Source: CAVRAW01 sp963716135
GTDB taxonomy: Bacteria > Planctomycetota > Planctomycetia > Pirellulales > JADZDJ01
Direction of reading: 5' to 3'
Assembly: GCA_963716135.1 (NCBI GenBank)
Contig: OY970289.1
Location: 2,294,001-2,358,000 of the forward strand
DNA: 64,000 bases
Part shown: one piece after another, positions 52,952-62,786 of the stretch
Numbering within the stretch: the first letter of the stretch is position 1
Layout: each line of letters opens with the position of its first letter
Notes under the pieces: generated by a model
What the model was told of the DNA's origin: nothing
Databases searched by the model: none
What the model saw: only the letters and a program-made list of their open reading frames with translations
Position numbers and translations under genes: made by a program

Positions 52952-53695
52952 ATGTCGCGAAAATTCCGCATTGTTTTGATTGTGTCCTGCGCCGCGGCAA
53001 TTCTGTTGGCCGCGGCCGGCGCCTGGGCGTATTGGGTTAGCCGCCAGGTGCCTTCGTTCTATGCCGCGGCGCTGTCACAGCCCGCCGATTCCGCCCATCA
53101 GGCCAGCGATGCGATGCTGCGCGAGGCGGCCGCCTTGGTCAGCGACTTGCGCAAATCGGGGCGCTGGCAGGCCCTATTTACCGTCGAGCAAATTAACGGC
53201 TGGCTGGCGGATGATCTGCAAAAAAATCATCCAACGCTGCTGCCCAGCACGATTAGCGAACCGCGCGTGGCCATTGAAAACAATCAACTGAAGCTTGGCT
53301 TTCGCTGGCAGCAGCCCAAGTGGAGCGTGGTGGTGTCGCTTGCTACTGAAGTGTACTTGCGGGAAGCGAACGTCGTGGCCGTACGGATTCGGAAAGTTCG
53401 GGCAGGCGGATTGCCGTTGCCGCTGAGGAACCTGCTGCACGACCTGATCGCGGCCGGCCGCGGCTTGGATCTGCAGATCGAGGAACAGCAGATCGAAGGC
53501 GATCCGCTGCTGTTGATCACGCCGCCCCAGGATGGCGATTACGGCAACCTGCTGGTGCAATTAGAAGCGCTGGAATTGCACGATGGGCAACTGTATGTGG
53601 CGGGCCGCTCCCAGCGGGGCAATCATTCGGTCCCGCCTTTGGCCGAACGCCCTGCTCGGCCGGAAGCCCCTGCCAGCGACAGTCAAACCCAATAG
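52952..53695 (+). CDS. Membrane-anchored protein of unknown function
   Basis: After an N-terminal helix (FRIVLIVSCAAAILLAAAGA) the 247-residue protein is a single soluble domain with FTVEQINGWLADDLQKNHPT, NNQLKLGFRWQQPKWSVVVS and LELHDGQLYVAGRSQRG. It looks like a LPS/lipid-carrier type beta domain, but I do not recognise the family. I start at the ATG at 52952; an in-frame extension to 52841 is unlikely. Its end overlaps a convergent gene by 13 bases. Confidence 0.65.
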   Translation: MSRKFRIVLIVSCAAAILLAAAGAWAYWVSRQVPSFYAAALSQPADSAHQASDAMLREAAALVSDLRKSGRWQALFTVEQINGWLADDLQKNHPTLLPSTISEPRVAIENNQLKLGFRWQQPKWSVVVSLATEVYLREANVVAVRIRKVRAGGLPLPLRNLLHDLIAAGRGLDLQIEEQQIEGDPLLLITPPQDGDYGNLLVQLEALELHDGQLYVAGRSQRGNHSVPPLAERPARPEAPASDSQTQ

Positions 53696-54047
53696 TCGAA
53701 CAGCCACTCTTGTGGCTTGCCGGGTTGCCGTCGCAATCGCCCCGTGCCGTTTAGCTTGCGGCCCGCTAGCCGCACGATGATCTCGTCGGCGGATTCGGCC
53801 TGGGATTCGTACTCCCCCTCGTCCCACCGCGAGACAACGCCCCGATCGCCCGAGACCGGCCCTTCATATTCCAAATACGCCAGGCGATGCTCGCCCAGCG
53901 CTTGGGCGGTAATTTCGCCAGAGGTTGCCGGTTCCTGCGCCAGCGCCCAGGTGCGCAGCGCGCCCCCTTGCTCAAGCATCAAATCCCAGTGCACGCCCGC
54001 GCCGGCCCGGAGGGCATTTCATGGCGCAGCACAACAAATCGAGCCAT
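53683..54047 (-). CDS. Stand-alone LigD-type 3'-phosphoesterase-like protein, one frameshift
   Basis: The protein resembles the N-terminal phosphoesterase domain of bacterial NHEJ ligase LigD: VHWDLMLEQGGALRTWALAQ parallels the family HxDxRLE...LxSWAxP stretch. EYEGPVSGDRGVVSRWDEGE and WLFDYWV follow. The N-terminus MARFVVLRHEMPSGPAR lies in another frame; one added G in GGG near 54005 joins it to VHWDLMLE, giving about 121 residues. No ligase or Ku gene is nearby. Catalysis is not certain, since family histidines beyond the first are not all visible. Confidence 0.72.
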
Positions 54048-54086
54048 TGCGAAAGCTGAGTTTAGAAACCGACGAAACCGGAGGCG

Positions 54087-56555
54087 CTACTCCGCGAAGA
54101 TATTCGTCGTGGTCGAACCGGTCAACGGCTGCGTCGTGGTGGAACTGGTCACTTCAGCGCCCACTTGCGCCGTGCCTTGCCGCATCGCCCGCAGCCGCAC
54201 GTCGAAGGTGATCGATTCGCCGGGCCGCATTTCCAGAATTGGCTCGAAGCGTACATTCTGGCCGCTCACGTTGGAATTGGCCGGCCCTTGAGCGGTCACA
54301 AACATCATCCCCTCCGGCACCGTTACCGACAGCCGCACCTGCCGCTGCGAATTCGTGCCGGCATTGGTGACCACGATGCTGTAGCTGGCTTCGCTGCCCA
54401 CTTTGATCGGATTGCTGCGGCCGGTCACCTGGATTTTCAAGTCGGCGGGACCGCCGGGCGCGGCTTCGCCGGCACAATTTGCAAGCACGTTTCTTCCCCG
54501 AAGTTCAGGCCGGTTTGATCGCTGAGCGTGACCTTTCCGCATGCTCGCTGGGCGGGCGCCACGCACGTGCACTGCACGCTCCAAGTTTGCTGTGCCCGCG
54601 GGGCCAGCGAATCGACGGTCCACACCAGGCCGCCGTCAACCGTGGTTTGCACGCCTTGCGAGGCCTTGGCGGCCTTGAGCGCCTGTTCGAACGTCACGGT
54701 GGCTTTCACTTGCTGGGCGGCCACTTCACCGGTGTTGGTGACGACGATGGTGAAATCGACGGTGTCGCCGACGCGCACGAATTTTTGCGGCGTGGTGATA
54801 TCGACCTTCAGCGCCGGCTGTTCGGCCACCGTCACGCAAGCTTCGGTGCTTTCATGCACGCCGGCCTGATTGCTGATTTCCATCGTGTGGCACAGTCTTC
54901 CGGATTTCGTCACGTGAAACGTAATGCCGACTTTTTTGGATTGCCCCGCCGGAATCGATCCCAACGAGTTCTGGATCGGGCTGGTGTTGCTGCCGTGTTC
55001 CAGGCCCGCGTCGAACCGATCGGTGATGATCAAATTGTCCGCCGGCACGTTGCCGCGATTGAACACTTCCAATTCAAACCGCACATCGCCGCCGACAACC
55101 GCGGTTTGCGGGCCGGTGAACCGCAACTCGACCTTGGGAGCTTCCGTCGTTTTCGCCTGAGGCTGCGTGGGCTGAGTGGGCTGTTGAGCGGGGGGCTGAG
55201 TTGGAATCGGAGTTGGCTGGCTCGGTTGCGTCGGCGGTTGAGCGGGCGGAGCGATGGGTGTCGGCGTTAGCGTCGGCGCTTGGGTCGGTTGAGGCGTCAC
55301 GACCGCAGTCCCCACGTTGGTCGCCGCGCAGCTTTGAGCGGTCAGACCATCGGGTCCGGCCAGCGTGGCGCACATATTGAGCGACCCGGGCTGATCCACG
55401 CGGAAATCGAGCGAAATCACTTTTGTCTCGCCCACCCCGATTTGACCGAATTTGAAGGCCGTGGGCGTTCCAGCGCTTTCCGGCGCCGGTTCCGCCTTCA
55501 CATACGCCAGTCCGGCAGGAATTTGTAGCGAAACCGTAACGTCATTCACGGGGAGCGGCCCAGGATTGCCCACTTCCACGCGGAAGTTTGCCGTCGAGCC
55601 GACCGTGGCCGTGCTCGGCCCCACGACGCGCAGGGTGGCCTGAGTGCTGGTCCAGGTGACGGAGGTCGCGGCGGTGGCCACGGATAACCGATCGGTGGTG
55701 CCCGGCGTGGCGCATTCGGAGCGAATCAGCTCCATGGTGACGCACGTGGTGCCCCGGCCGCCGGAAGTGGGAATCACTTCGACTGTTGAGGCCCCTTCAT
55801 CGTTGGTGGCCATTTCGACCGATTGCGAATTGTCGGGAGCAAACCCCGCCGGCGCCCCGCCGCTAATCGTGTATTTCACAATCCAATCGGCGACCGGCGC
55901 CCCGGTCGTGTGGCGCTTTACGCAAGTGGTCAGCGTGGCATGTCCGCCGGGTTCCGCACACACCGGGCCCGGGAACACCCAATCGGCGTCGATCCAGTGG
56001 ATCACCGCCGACTTCTGCGCGCATCCCAAGAATAAACGTCCGGCGCATAGGCGGTGATGTAGCTCACGCCTTCGCGCGGCGAAGTGACTGTCACCCACGT
56101 ATAGCCGCGCGGCATCACCATGTCGTCGTTGATGTTGGGAGTGCCGCGAGTCAGAATTACGTTTTTCGGCAGCGTCTCGCTTACCGCGTAGTTGTTGTCG
56201 ATCTTCTTGGGCTTGCTCGAAACCATGTCGATGTAGAACGGCCGGATCGGATCGGCCACCGACACGAACGATCCGACGCTGCCTTGATCGAGCATCCATT
56301 CCACGCGCTCGTACGGTTGCAGATGGCCTTTGCCGTCGCATACGGCGGCGAACATCGGCACTTCGCGCCCACTTGCGCCGAAATCCGCGCGGGACTGATC
56401 ACCAGGCCCGCCTTGTTCCAGAACCGCTCGGGCCCGGGAAATTCCCTGGTATCGCCCGGAAGCGCCGGCACACATTCATTGGCCGGCGTAAGCGGCGGGG
56501 CTTCTTTCGCCCCGCAATGGCCCAACAACAGGATGCTTAGTAGTACAGCGGACAT
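54087..56555 (-). CDS. Large exported DUF11/CARDB-repeat surface protein, three frameshifts
   Basis: Four frame segments join to about 823 residues. A signal or lipoprotein-like leader (MSAVLLSILLLGHCGAKEA) leads to Ig-like domains (PMFAAVCDGKGHLQPYERVE, DNNYAVSETLPKNVILTRG), a Pro/Thr/Gln-rich linker (residues about 420-470) and at least three DUF11/CARDB-like beta repeats (for example VGSTANFRVEVGNPGPLPV, VGDTVDFTIVVTNTGEVAAQ, VGSEASYSIVVTNAGTNSQR). The breaks are near 56368-56370, 56019-56022 and 54463-54466; the first is fixed by one added G. It is probably a surface or outer-membrane associated structural protein; partners are unknown. Confidence 0.75.
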
Positions 56556-56861
56556 GGATATCTAATTGGTTTTCGATCGGCTAGCCACTGGCGGCCGTCA
56601 GGCTGGTAGCGATGACGTTGACCTGACGGCGCAGGCAGACTTTTCCGCCACAAAAGCCTAGCACGCTTTTTGGCAACACGTGGCGAAACGGCAACATGGC
56701 CGTTGTTTTTTCGCAGCGCCGCAAGCAGATCCGCTATAGCCGCTACATCCGGACCGCGCCGCATCGGATTGGGCCGCCGGTAAAGCGCGTTAGAAGCGCG
56801 CCAGATGGAATTTCCGCCCTCGCTGCCAGCCGCCCGCCGCCGGTTGCCTGCCGCTTGGCGA
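56556..56861. other. Intergenic region with a nine-base inverted repeat
   Basis: I see no gene in these 306 bases. GCCGTCAGG (56594-56602) and CCTGACGGC (56632-56640) are perfect nine-base arms with a 29-base loop. The rest is GC-rich sequence with no convincing promoter. Confidence 0.45.
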
Positions 56862-57506
56862 TCAAACGGCCGGGAACTTCGCCTCGTAGGCGAGGCTCTC
56901 GATGAAGTTCTTCATTTGCATGAAATCGCCGCCGCTGTACTGCGTCAGGTTCTTTCTCAGCTCCGCCAAAAGCGCGTTGGTCGCCTGCTGAGTTTGCACG
57001 TACACGTCGTAGCTCGAGCTGCCGTGCGACGCTTCTCGCTCCTGAAACAGCTTGTCCACGTCCTGGCGATAGCTATCGTACTTGGGATCCTGCAAGAGAA
57101 TGGGCCAGTAGATTTTGCCGGTCACCGGGTCGAGCTGATTGGGCCGCAACCGCTTGGGCAGATTTTCCTGGGCCAAGCGCCACGATTCTTCGCTAGAGAG
57201 CCCCGGCTGCTGTTCCTTCCGCTGATAATTTTCGTACATGCCGCGCATTTGATAATAGTTTTGCGCGCCTTGCAGTTGGTTGCTCAGATGCTGCGACTCC
57301 GCCTGCGTCATGTTGATGGCGGCTTGGCTGGTGGTCAAATTGTACGCCCCGGCTGACCGCACCAGGTCCGACATGCCCATGGCGGCGGCTTGGTCGGCGG
57401 TCGACGCCTGAGTGGTCCCATACGGCGACCACGGATACTGCCCGTTGGCCGCGCCGAACCATCCCAGCAACATTGCTATCGTCAATACCGAGATCACGCG
57501 CGGCAT
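56862..57506 (-). CDS. Exported protein of unknown function
   Basis: The 214 residues start with a signal peptide (ISVLTIAMLLGWFGAANGQ). A helical, Gln/Asn-rich part comes next (LTTSQAAINMTQAESQHLSN, QLQGAQNYYQMRGMYENYQR), then a conserved-looking region (LRPNQLDPVTGKIYWPILLQ, YRQDVDKLFQEREA, FMQMKNFIESLAYEAKF). GGAGG six bases before the ATG at 57506 fixes the start. No family recognised. It is divergent from the HEAT-repeat gene. Confidence 0.68.
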   Translation of the reverse strand: MPRVISVLTIAMLLGWFGAANGQYPWSPYGTTQASTADQAAAMGMSDLVRSAGAYNLTTSQAAINMTQAESQHLSNQLQGAQNYYQMRGMYENYQRKEQQPGLSSEESWRLAQENLPKRLRPNQLDPVTGKIYWPILLQDPKYDSYRQDVDKLFQEREASHGSSSYDVYVQTQQATNALLAELRKNLTQYSGGDFMQMKNFIESLAYEAKFPAV

Positions 57507-57680
57507 GCCGCACCTCCGTAAAATCAACCGTTGCTTAGATACGATAACCGCAGCGGTAAACTTAGCTCGCTGGTTTGCAAACGCCCCGCCTCTCCAATAC
57601 TATAATGAGGTGCACGCGCGAATCAACTCGTCCGGCATAACTTGCCATTTGTCTACCTAGAATCTCCTCGGGGACCGAAC

Positions 57681-59423
57681 ATGCGCACCTGTGCGGCGGT
57701 AGTTAGCGGGCTGCTCCTTGTGGTTGTGGCCAGGGCCGAGGCAGCCGGCGTCGATGATGCCATCAAGGCCCTTTCCGGCGGCGATTCGAAGGCGCAAATG
57801 CAGGCCGTCAATGACCTCATCGATATGGGTCCTGCTGCAAAACTGGCGGTGCCGACGCTCATCAAGGCTCTCAACGGCGGCAGCGCCGAGCTGCAATGGC
57901 ACGCCGCCATGGCGCTCAGCGCCATCGGTCCGGGGGCCAAAGATGCCGTTCCCGACTTGACCGCTGCGCTCAAAAGCCGGGATGCGATGGTGCGCGGACA
58001 TTCCGCCAATGCGTTGCAGCAAATCGGCGATTCCAGCCAGTCGGTCGTTGAAGGTCTCGCGAGCTTGCTCGACGACAACGACCGCAATGTGCGTCGCGCC
58101 GCGATCGATGCCCTGGTCGGACTCCATCCCGCGCAAAGCGTGCTGCTGCCGATCCTCAAAAAAGCCATCCAAGATTCCGACATGGATCCCTCGGTCATCG
58201 TGCCGGCGCTGGAAGTGCTCACGCAGATGGGCGATGCCGGCGTGGCCCCGCTGATGGAAGCCATGAAGAACGATAAGACGTGCTATTGGGCGTGCATTGC
58301 CTTGGGCTCGATGGGCGCCAAGGCCAAAGCCGCCGTGCCTGAAATCACGAATCTGACCAGCAGCAAAGATCCCGCGATGCGCATGCAAGCGGTGATCGCG
58401 CTGGGCGAAATCGGTCCCGACGCAAAATCGGCCGTGCCCGCGCTGATCAAAGCGCTTTCAGACGAGCAAAACTCGGTGCGATACGGCGCGGCCTACGCCC
58501 TGGGGCGCATCGGCGATAAGGCAGCCACCCCCGAGTTGATGAAGCAAGCCAACAGCCCCGACGCTTTCTTGAAGATGATTGCCATTTGGGCCGTCGCCAA
58601 ATTGAATCCCGACGACAAAGAAGCGATGCAGCACGCCGTGACAGTGCTGAGCGAATCGCTGAAGAGCAACGATAAGCGCGTTCGCGCCGCCGCCGCGCGC
58701 GGGTTGTTCGAACTGAACGCCCCGCGCGAAATGATGGCCGATGCGCTCACGGGCATGATGGCCGATAAGGACCCCGTGGTGCAGGCCAATGTGGCGGAAG
58801 CTTTGGCGTCATTGGGCGAAAAAGTTGTGCCGCGCCTGGTCAAGGCGATGCAAAACGATGATTTCCAGGCGCTGGCGGTTTCCGTAATCGATCGGCTGGG
58901 GCCGAAAGCCAAAGACGCCGTACCGGCGCTAATCGAGGAACTGAAAGATCCCAATCCCGAATATCGCCGCGACGTGGAATTCGCGCTGGCCACCATCGGG
59001 CCGGACGCCAAGGCGGCCGTGCCGGCACTCATCAAGGAACTCGGCGACGAAGATCCCCGAGTGTGCCGCACCGCCTGTTATGCGCTGGGGAAGATTGGCC
59101 CCGCGGCCGTCGACGCGCTTCCCGCCCTCCAGAAGAATCTGGCCAGCGACGACAAGCTCTTGAAGATCGCCAGCGTCTGGGCCATGTTGCGGATCAAACT
59201 GGGCGACCAGATGATTCAGAAGATGGCGGTCGAGCCGTTGACCAAGGCCCTGGAAGAATCGGATCGCGATCTGGTGAAGATCGAAGCCGCCCTCGCCTTG
59301 GGCGACATCGGGCCGATGGCCAGCACGGCGATTCCCGCCTTGGAAAAGTTGACCGGCGAATCCGAATCGCCCGAAGTGCGGAAAGCCGCCGCCGACGCCA
59401 TCAAGAAAATCCGGCAGTCCTAA
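57681..59423 (+). CDS. Exported HEAT-repeat protein
   Basis: A signal peptide (TCAAVVSGLLLVVVARAEAA) precedes about fourteen HEAT / PBS-lyase-like repeats of 35-40 residues with the pattern GPxAKxAVPxLIKAL (for example IGPDAKSAVPALIKALSDE, LGPKAKDAVPALIEELKD). The 580-residue solenoid is a protein-binding scaffold, probably periplasmic; partner unknown. I start at the ATG at 57681, preceded by GGGGA; a longer frame to 57642 lacks signal-peptide character. It is followed by two DUF1361 genes in the same direction. Confidence 0.85.
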   Translation: MRTCAAVVSGLLLVVVARAEAAGVDDAIKALSGGDSKAQMQAVNDLIDMGPAAKLAVPTLIKALNGGSAELQWHAAMALSAIGPGAKDAVPDLTAALKSRDAMVRGHSANALQQIGDSSQSVVEGLASLLDDNDRNVRRAAIDALVGLHPAQSVLLPILKKAIQDSDMDPSVIVPALEVLTQMGDAGVAPLMEAMKNDKTCYWACIALGSMGAKAKAAVPEITNLTSSKDPAMRMQAVIALGEIGPDAKSAVPALIKALSDEQNSVRYGAAYALGRIGDKAATPELMKQANSPDAFLKMIAIWAVAKLNPDDKEAMQHAVTVLSESLKSNDKRVRAAAARGLFELNAPREMMADALTGMMADKDPVVQANVAEALASLGEKVVPRLVKAMQNDDFQALAVSVIDRLGPKAKDAVPALIEELKDPNPEYRRDVEFALATIGPDAKAAVPALIKELGDEDPRVCRTACYALGKIGPAAVDALPALQKNLASDDKLLKIASVWAMLRIKLGDQMIQKMAVEPLTKALEESDRDLVKIEAALALGDIGPMASTAIPALEKLTGESESPEVRKAAADAIKKIRQS

Positions 59424-59447
59424 AACGGATTTTGAGGGCTGTGCACG

Positions 59448-60134
59448 ATGCTGCATTGGATTCGCATGTCGCTGCGGACGCCCTTCGACCTCGGGTCGAA
59501 CCTTATTTTCGCCGCTGTGCCGTTCGTGTTGTCGCTGTGGCTGTTTCGACATACCCCGCGACGCGGCTGGCTCTGGTGGCCGGTGTTCGCGGTGTTTATT
59601 GTCTTCCTGCCCAACGCCGCCTACACGCTCACCGACATCATTCATTTCATCTCGGACGTGCGCGTCAACGAGCCGCAGATACCCACCTGGGCCGTCGCTT
59701 GCGTGGTGATTCCCAAGTATGCACTATTCATGTTGCTGGGCTTTCAATTCCACGTGATTTCGCTGATTCGCGTGGTGAAATATCTGCAATGGATCGGCCG
59801 CCGATCGTGGACCCTGGCGGCCGAGCTGCTGCTCAATTTCTTGTGCTCGATTGGCGTCTATTGGGGCCGATACATCCGTCTTAGCAGTTGGGATATCGTG
59901 ATCAAGCCCGACGAAATCGTTCAGCGGACGCTGGAAACGCTGGTGCCGAACGAGTTCGCCAAAATGGTGATCGGCGTCTACTTCGTGATCATCACCGCGC
60001 TGTATTTTGTGTTCAAGTTCGTCGATCTGGCGATTTGGGAACACTTGCGCCGGTTAGGCGCAGGGGTCCCTCGCCGTCCCAATTCTCGACCTAATCTGCC
60101 CTTGCGGCAATGCTTTGAAATCCGCCCACGATGA
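59448..60134 (+). CDS. DUF1361 membrane protein, copy 1
   Basis: This 228-residue polytopic protein has the DUF1361 hallmark FIVFLPNAAYTLTDIIHFIS and about six helices (FAAVPFVLSLWLFRHTP, ALFMLLGFQFHVISLIRVV, MVIGVYFVIITALYFVFKFV). Function is unknown for the family. It starts 24 bases after the HEAT gene, and its stop overlaps the next start as ATGA. The last 25 residues (PRRPNSRPNLPLRQC onward) run past the conserved part. Confidence 0.85.
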   Translation: MLHWIRMSLRTPFDLGSNLIFAAVPFVLSLWLFRHTPRRGWLWWPVFAVFIVFLPNAAYTLTDIIHFISDVRVNEPQIPTWAVACVVIPKYALFMLLGFQFHVISLIRVVKYLQWIGRRSWTLAAELLLNFLCSIGVYWGRYIRLSSWDIVIKPDEIVQRTLETLVPNEFAKMVIGVYFVIITALYFVFKFVDLAIWEHLRRLGAGVPRRPNSRPNLPLRQCFEIRPR

Positions 60135-60778
60135 TCGATTGGATTTGGCTATCGCTGCGACCGCACTTCCACATCGGCTGGAATTTTGTTCTCGCTGCGG
60201 CGCCTTTGGCGCTCTCCTTCTGGCTGTTCCGCCGCGAGGCGCGCCGTAGCTGGTTTTGGTGGGTTCTGTTGGTGGCATTCATTGTCTTCCTGCCCAACGC
60301 CGCCTATACGCTCACCGATATCATCCATTTTGTGATGGAAGTCCGCGCCGTTCAGCCCGAACTGCCGACTTGGAGCGTGGTGTACGTTGTCATCCCCAAG
60401 TACACGCTCTTTATGTTCTTGGGATTTCAATGCCACGTGCTGTCGCTGATTCGGGTGGGAGGATATTTGCAATGGATCGGTCGATCTCAGTGGATTTTGA
60501 TGTCGGAGCTTGTTTTGAATTTTCTTTGTTCGATCGGCATATATTGGGGGCGATACATCCGGCTGAATAGCTGGGATATCGTTTCCCATCCGCAAGAAAT
60601 CGCCCAGGAAACCCTGGAAACCGTGTTTCGAAATCACTTCGCCCACGAAGTGATTGTGGTCTACTTCGTCGTGATCACCGCGATGTATTTCGTGCTCAAG
60701 GCGGTCGATCTGGCAGTCTGGGAATATTGGCAGCGCCGCCGCTTGAAAGGCCGCTCTCCGGTCTCAATTTCTGAGTAG
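60131..60778 (+). CDS. DUF1361 membrane protein, copy 2
   Basis: This 215-residue paralogue of the preceding gene shares FIVFLPNAAYTLTDIIHF, LNFLCSIGIYWGRYIRLNSW and the same helix layout; by eye well over half of positions agree. It is coupled by the ATGA overlap. The tandem arrangement points to local duplication and perhaps a heteromeric membrane complex, which is inference. Confidence 0.85.
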   Translation: MIDWIWLSLRPHFHIGWNFVLAAAPLALSFWLFRREARRSWFWWVLLVAFIVFLPNAAYTLTDIIHFVMEVRAVQPELPTWSVVYVVIPKYTLFMFLGFQCHVLSLIRVGGYLQWIGRSQWILMSELVLNFLCSIGIYWGRYIRLNSWDIVSHPQEIAQETLETVFRNHFAHEVIVVYFVVITAMYFVLKAVDLAVWEYWQRRRLKGRSPVSISE

Positions 60779-60923
60779 GCCCGCCCCGGCCGGCGTTGCT
60801 TCCCCGTGGCCAGAGCGTGTGCTACGTTTGCTAGTGGCCAATTTCAAGGGTAATGCCGGTCGCAACGAAGGCGCGGGCATCGCAACTAATATCCGAATTC
60901 CGCATGCGTGGAGGAGAATTTCT

Positions 60924-61541
60924 ATGAGTCGAAAAATCGTTCTGACGATGGCCGGCGCTTTGATCGCCGTCATGTCGATCTGGGCGCAGCGCGCCGCCAC
61001 GGTATCGGCCGAAGAACAGCAGCGAATTGTCAGATACCAAGTCGCCGAAAGCAATCCGCAAGGCAGCGACATCAAACAAGCGGAGTTGAACTACGCCAAA
61101 GCGCTCTTGGCGGTGGCCCAAGCCGACCTGGCCAAAATGCATGAAGCCAACAGTCGCGTACCCGACACCATTCCCAACTCCGTGGTCCGCAGCCTGGAAT
61201 TAGAAGTGGCGGAAGCACAGGGGCGTTGCAATGCGATGTCCGGTGGCGCCAAAGACAACATGGAAAATCCGTACGTGGCTTTGGCCAAGCAATCGCTGGA
61301 GTTCGCCGAGCAAAACCTGAAGGCAGCGCAATCTGCCAATGCTCGCACGTCTGGCGCCGTCAGCCCCGCCGAAGTGCAGCGCCGCCAGGCCGACGTCGAG
61401 GTCGCCCGCGCAAAGCTGCAGATGGCCAACCTGCTGAACAACGCTTCAGCCGCCGACGAAATGGAATGGCAACTGTTGCAACTGATGGCCGACGTCCACG
61501 ACCTGCGTCAACAAGTCCGGCTGCTGGAGTATCGCAACTAG
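60924..61541 (+). CDS. Exported coiled-coil protein of unknown function
   Basis: The 205 residues have a signal peptide (IVLTMAGALIAVMSIWAQRA) and long Ala/Gln-rich helices (QAELNYAKALLAVAQADLAK, EVQRRQADVEVARAKLQMAN) predicted as coiled coil, resembling TolC-like or adaptor-hairpin helices. GGAGGAG seven bases before the ATG at 60924 supports the start. It stands between the DUF1361 pair and cysK. Confidence 0.7.
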   Translation: MSRKIVLTMAGALIAVMSIWAQRAATVSAEEQQRIVRYQVAESNPQGSDIKQAELNYAKALLAVAQADLAKMHEANSRVPDTIPNSVVRSLELEVAEAQGRCNAMSGGAKDNMENPYVALAKQSLEFAEQNLKAAQSANARTSGAVSPAEVQRRQADVEVARAKLQMANLLNNASAADEMEWQLLQLMADVHDLRQQVRLLEYRN

Positions 61542-61747
61542 CCTCCGCCCGAGTCGAGTTGCCTCTTTAATTTCCCGCCGCAATCCTCGCCGGGGCGGTC
61601 GAGTATCGCTGTGTCGGCGTTGACCGGCGCTTCGCCAAAGTCTTATAATTCGGCCAAGTTTAACGCCACTTCGCTCGGCGTCGCGGCCCCCCGCATTGGC
61701 CCGGCCGCGGTATCGTTGTGCCGTCTTTACGCAAAAGAGGTTTGAAC

Positions 61748-62710
<963 letters not shown>

Positions 62711-62747
62711 TCGGGCGATTGAACCGCGTAGACGCGAAGATTCTATG

Positions 62748-62778
62748 AAGCCCAGGGGTTGCAACCCCTGGGCTTTTT
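62748..62778 (+). terminator. Rho-independent terminator after cysK
   Basis: AAGCCCAGGGGTT and AACCCCTGGGCTT form a perfect hairpin with a two-base loop, followed by TTTTT (74-78 of this line), 38 bases after the cysK stop. It also separates the convergent acs gene, though the other strand lacks a T-run. Confidence 0.9.
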
Positions 62779-62786
62779 CGTTGCGT

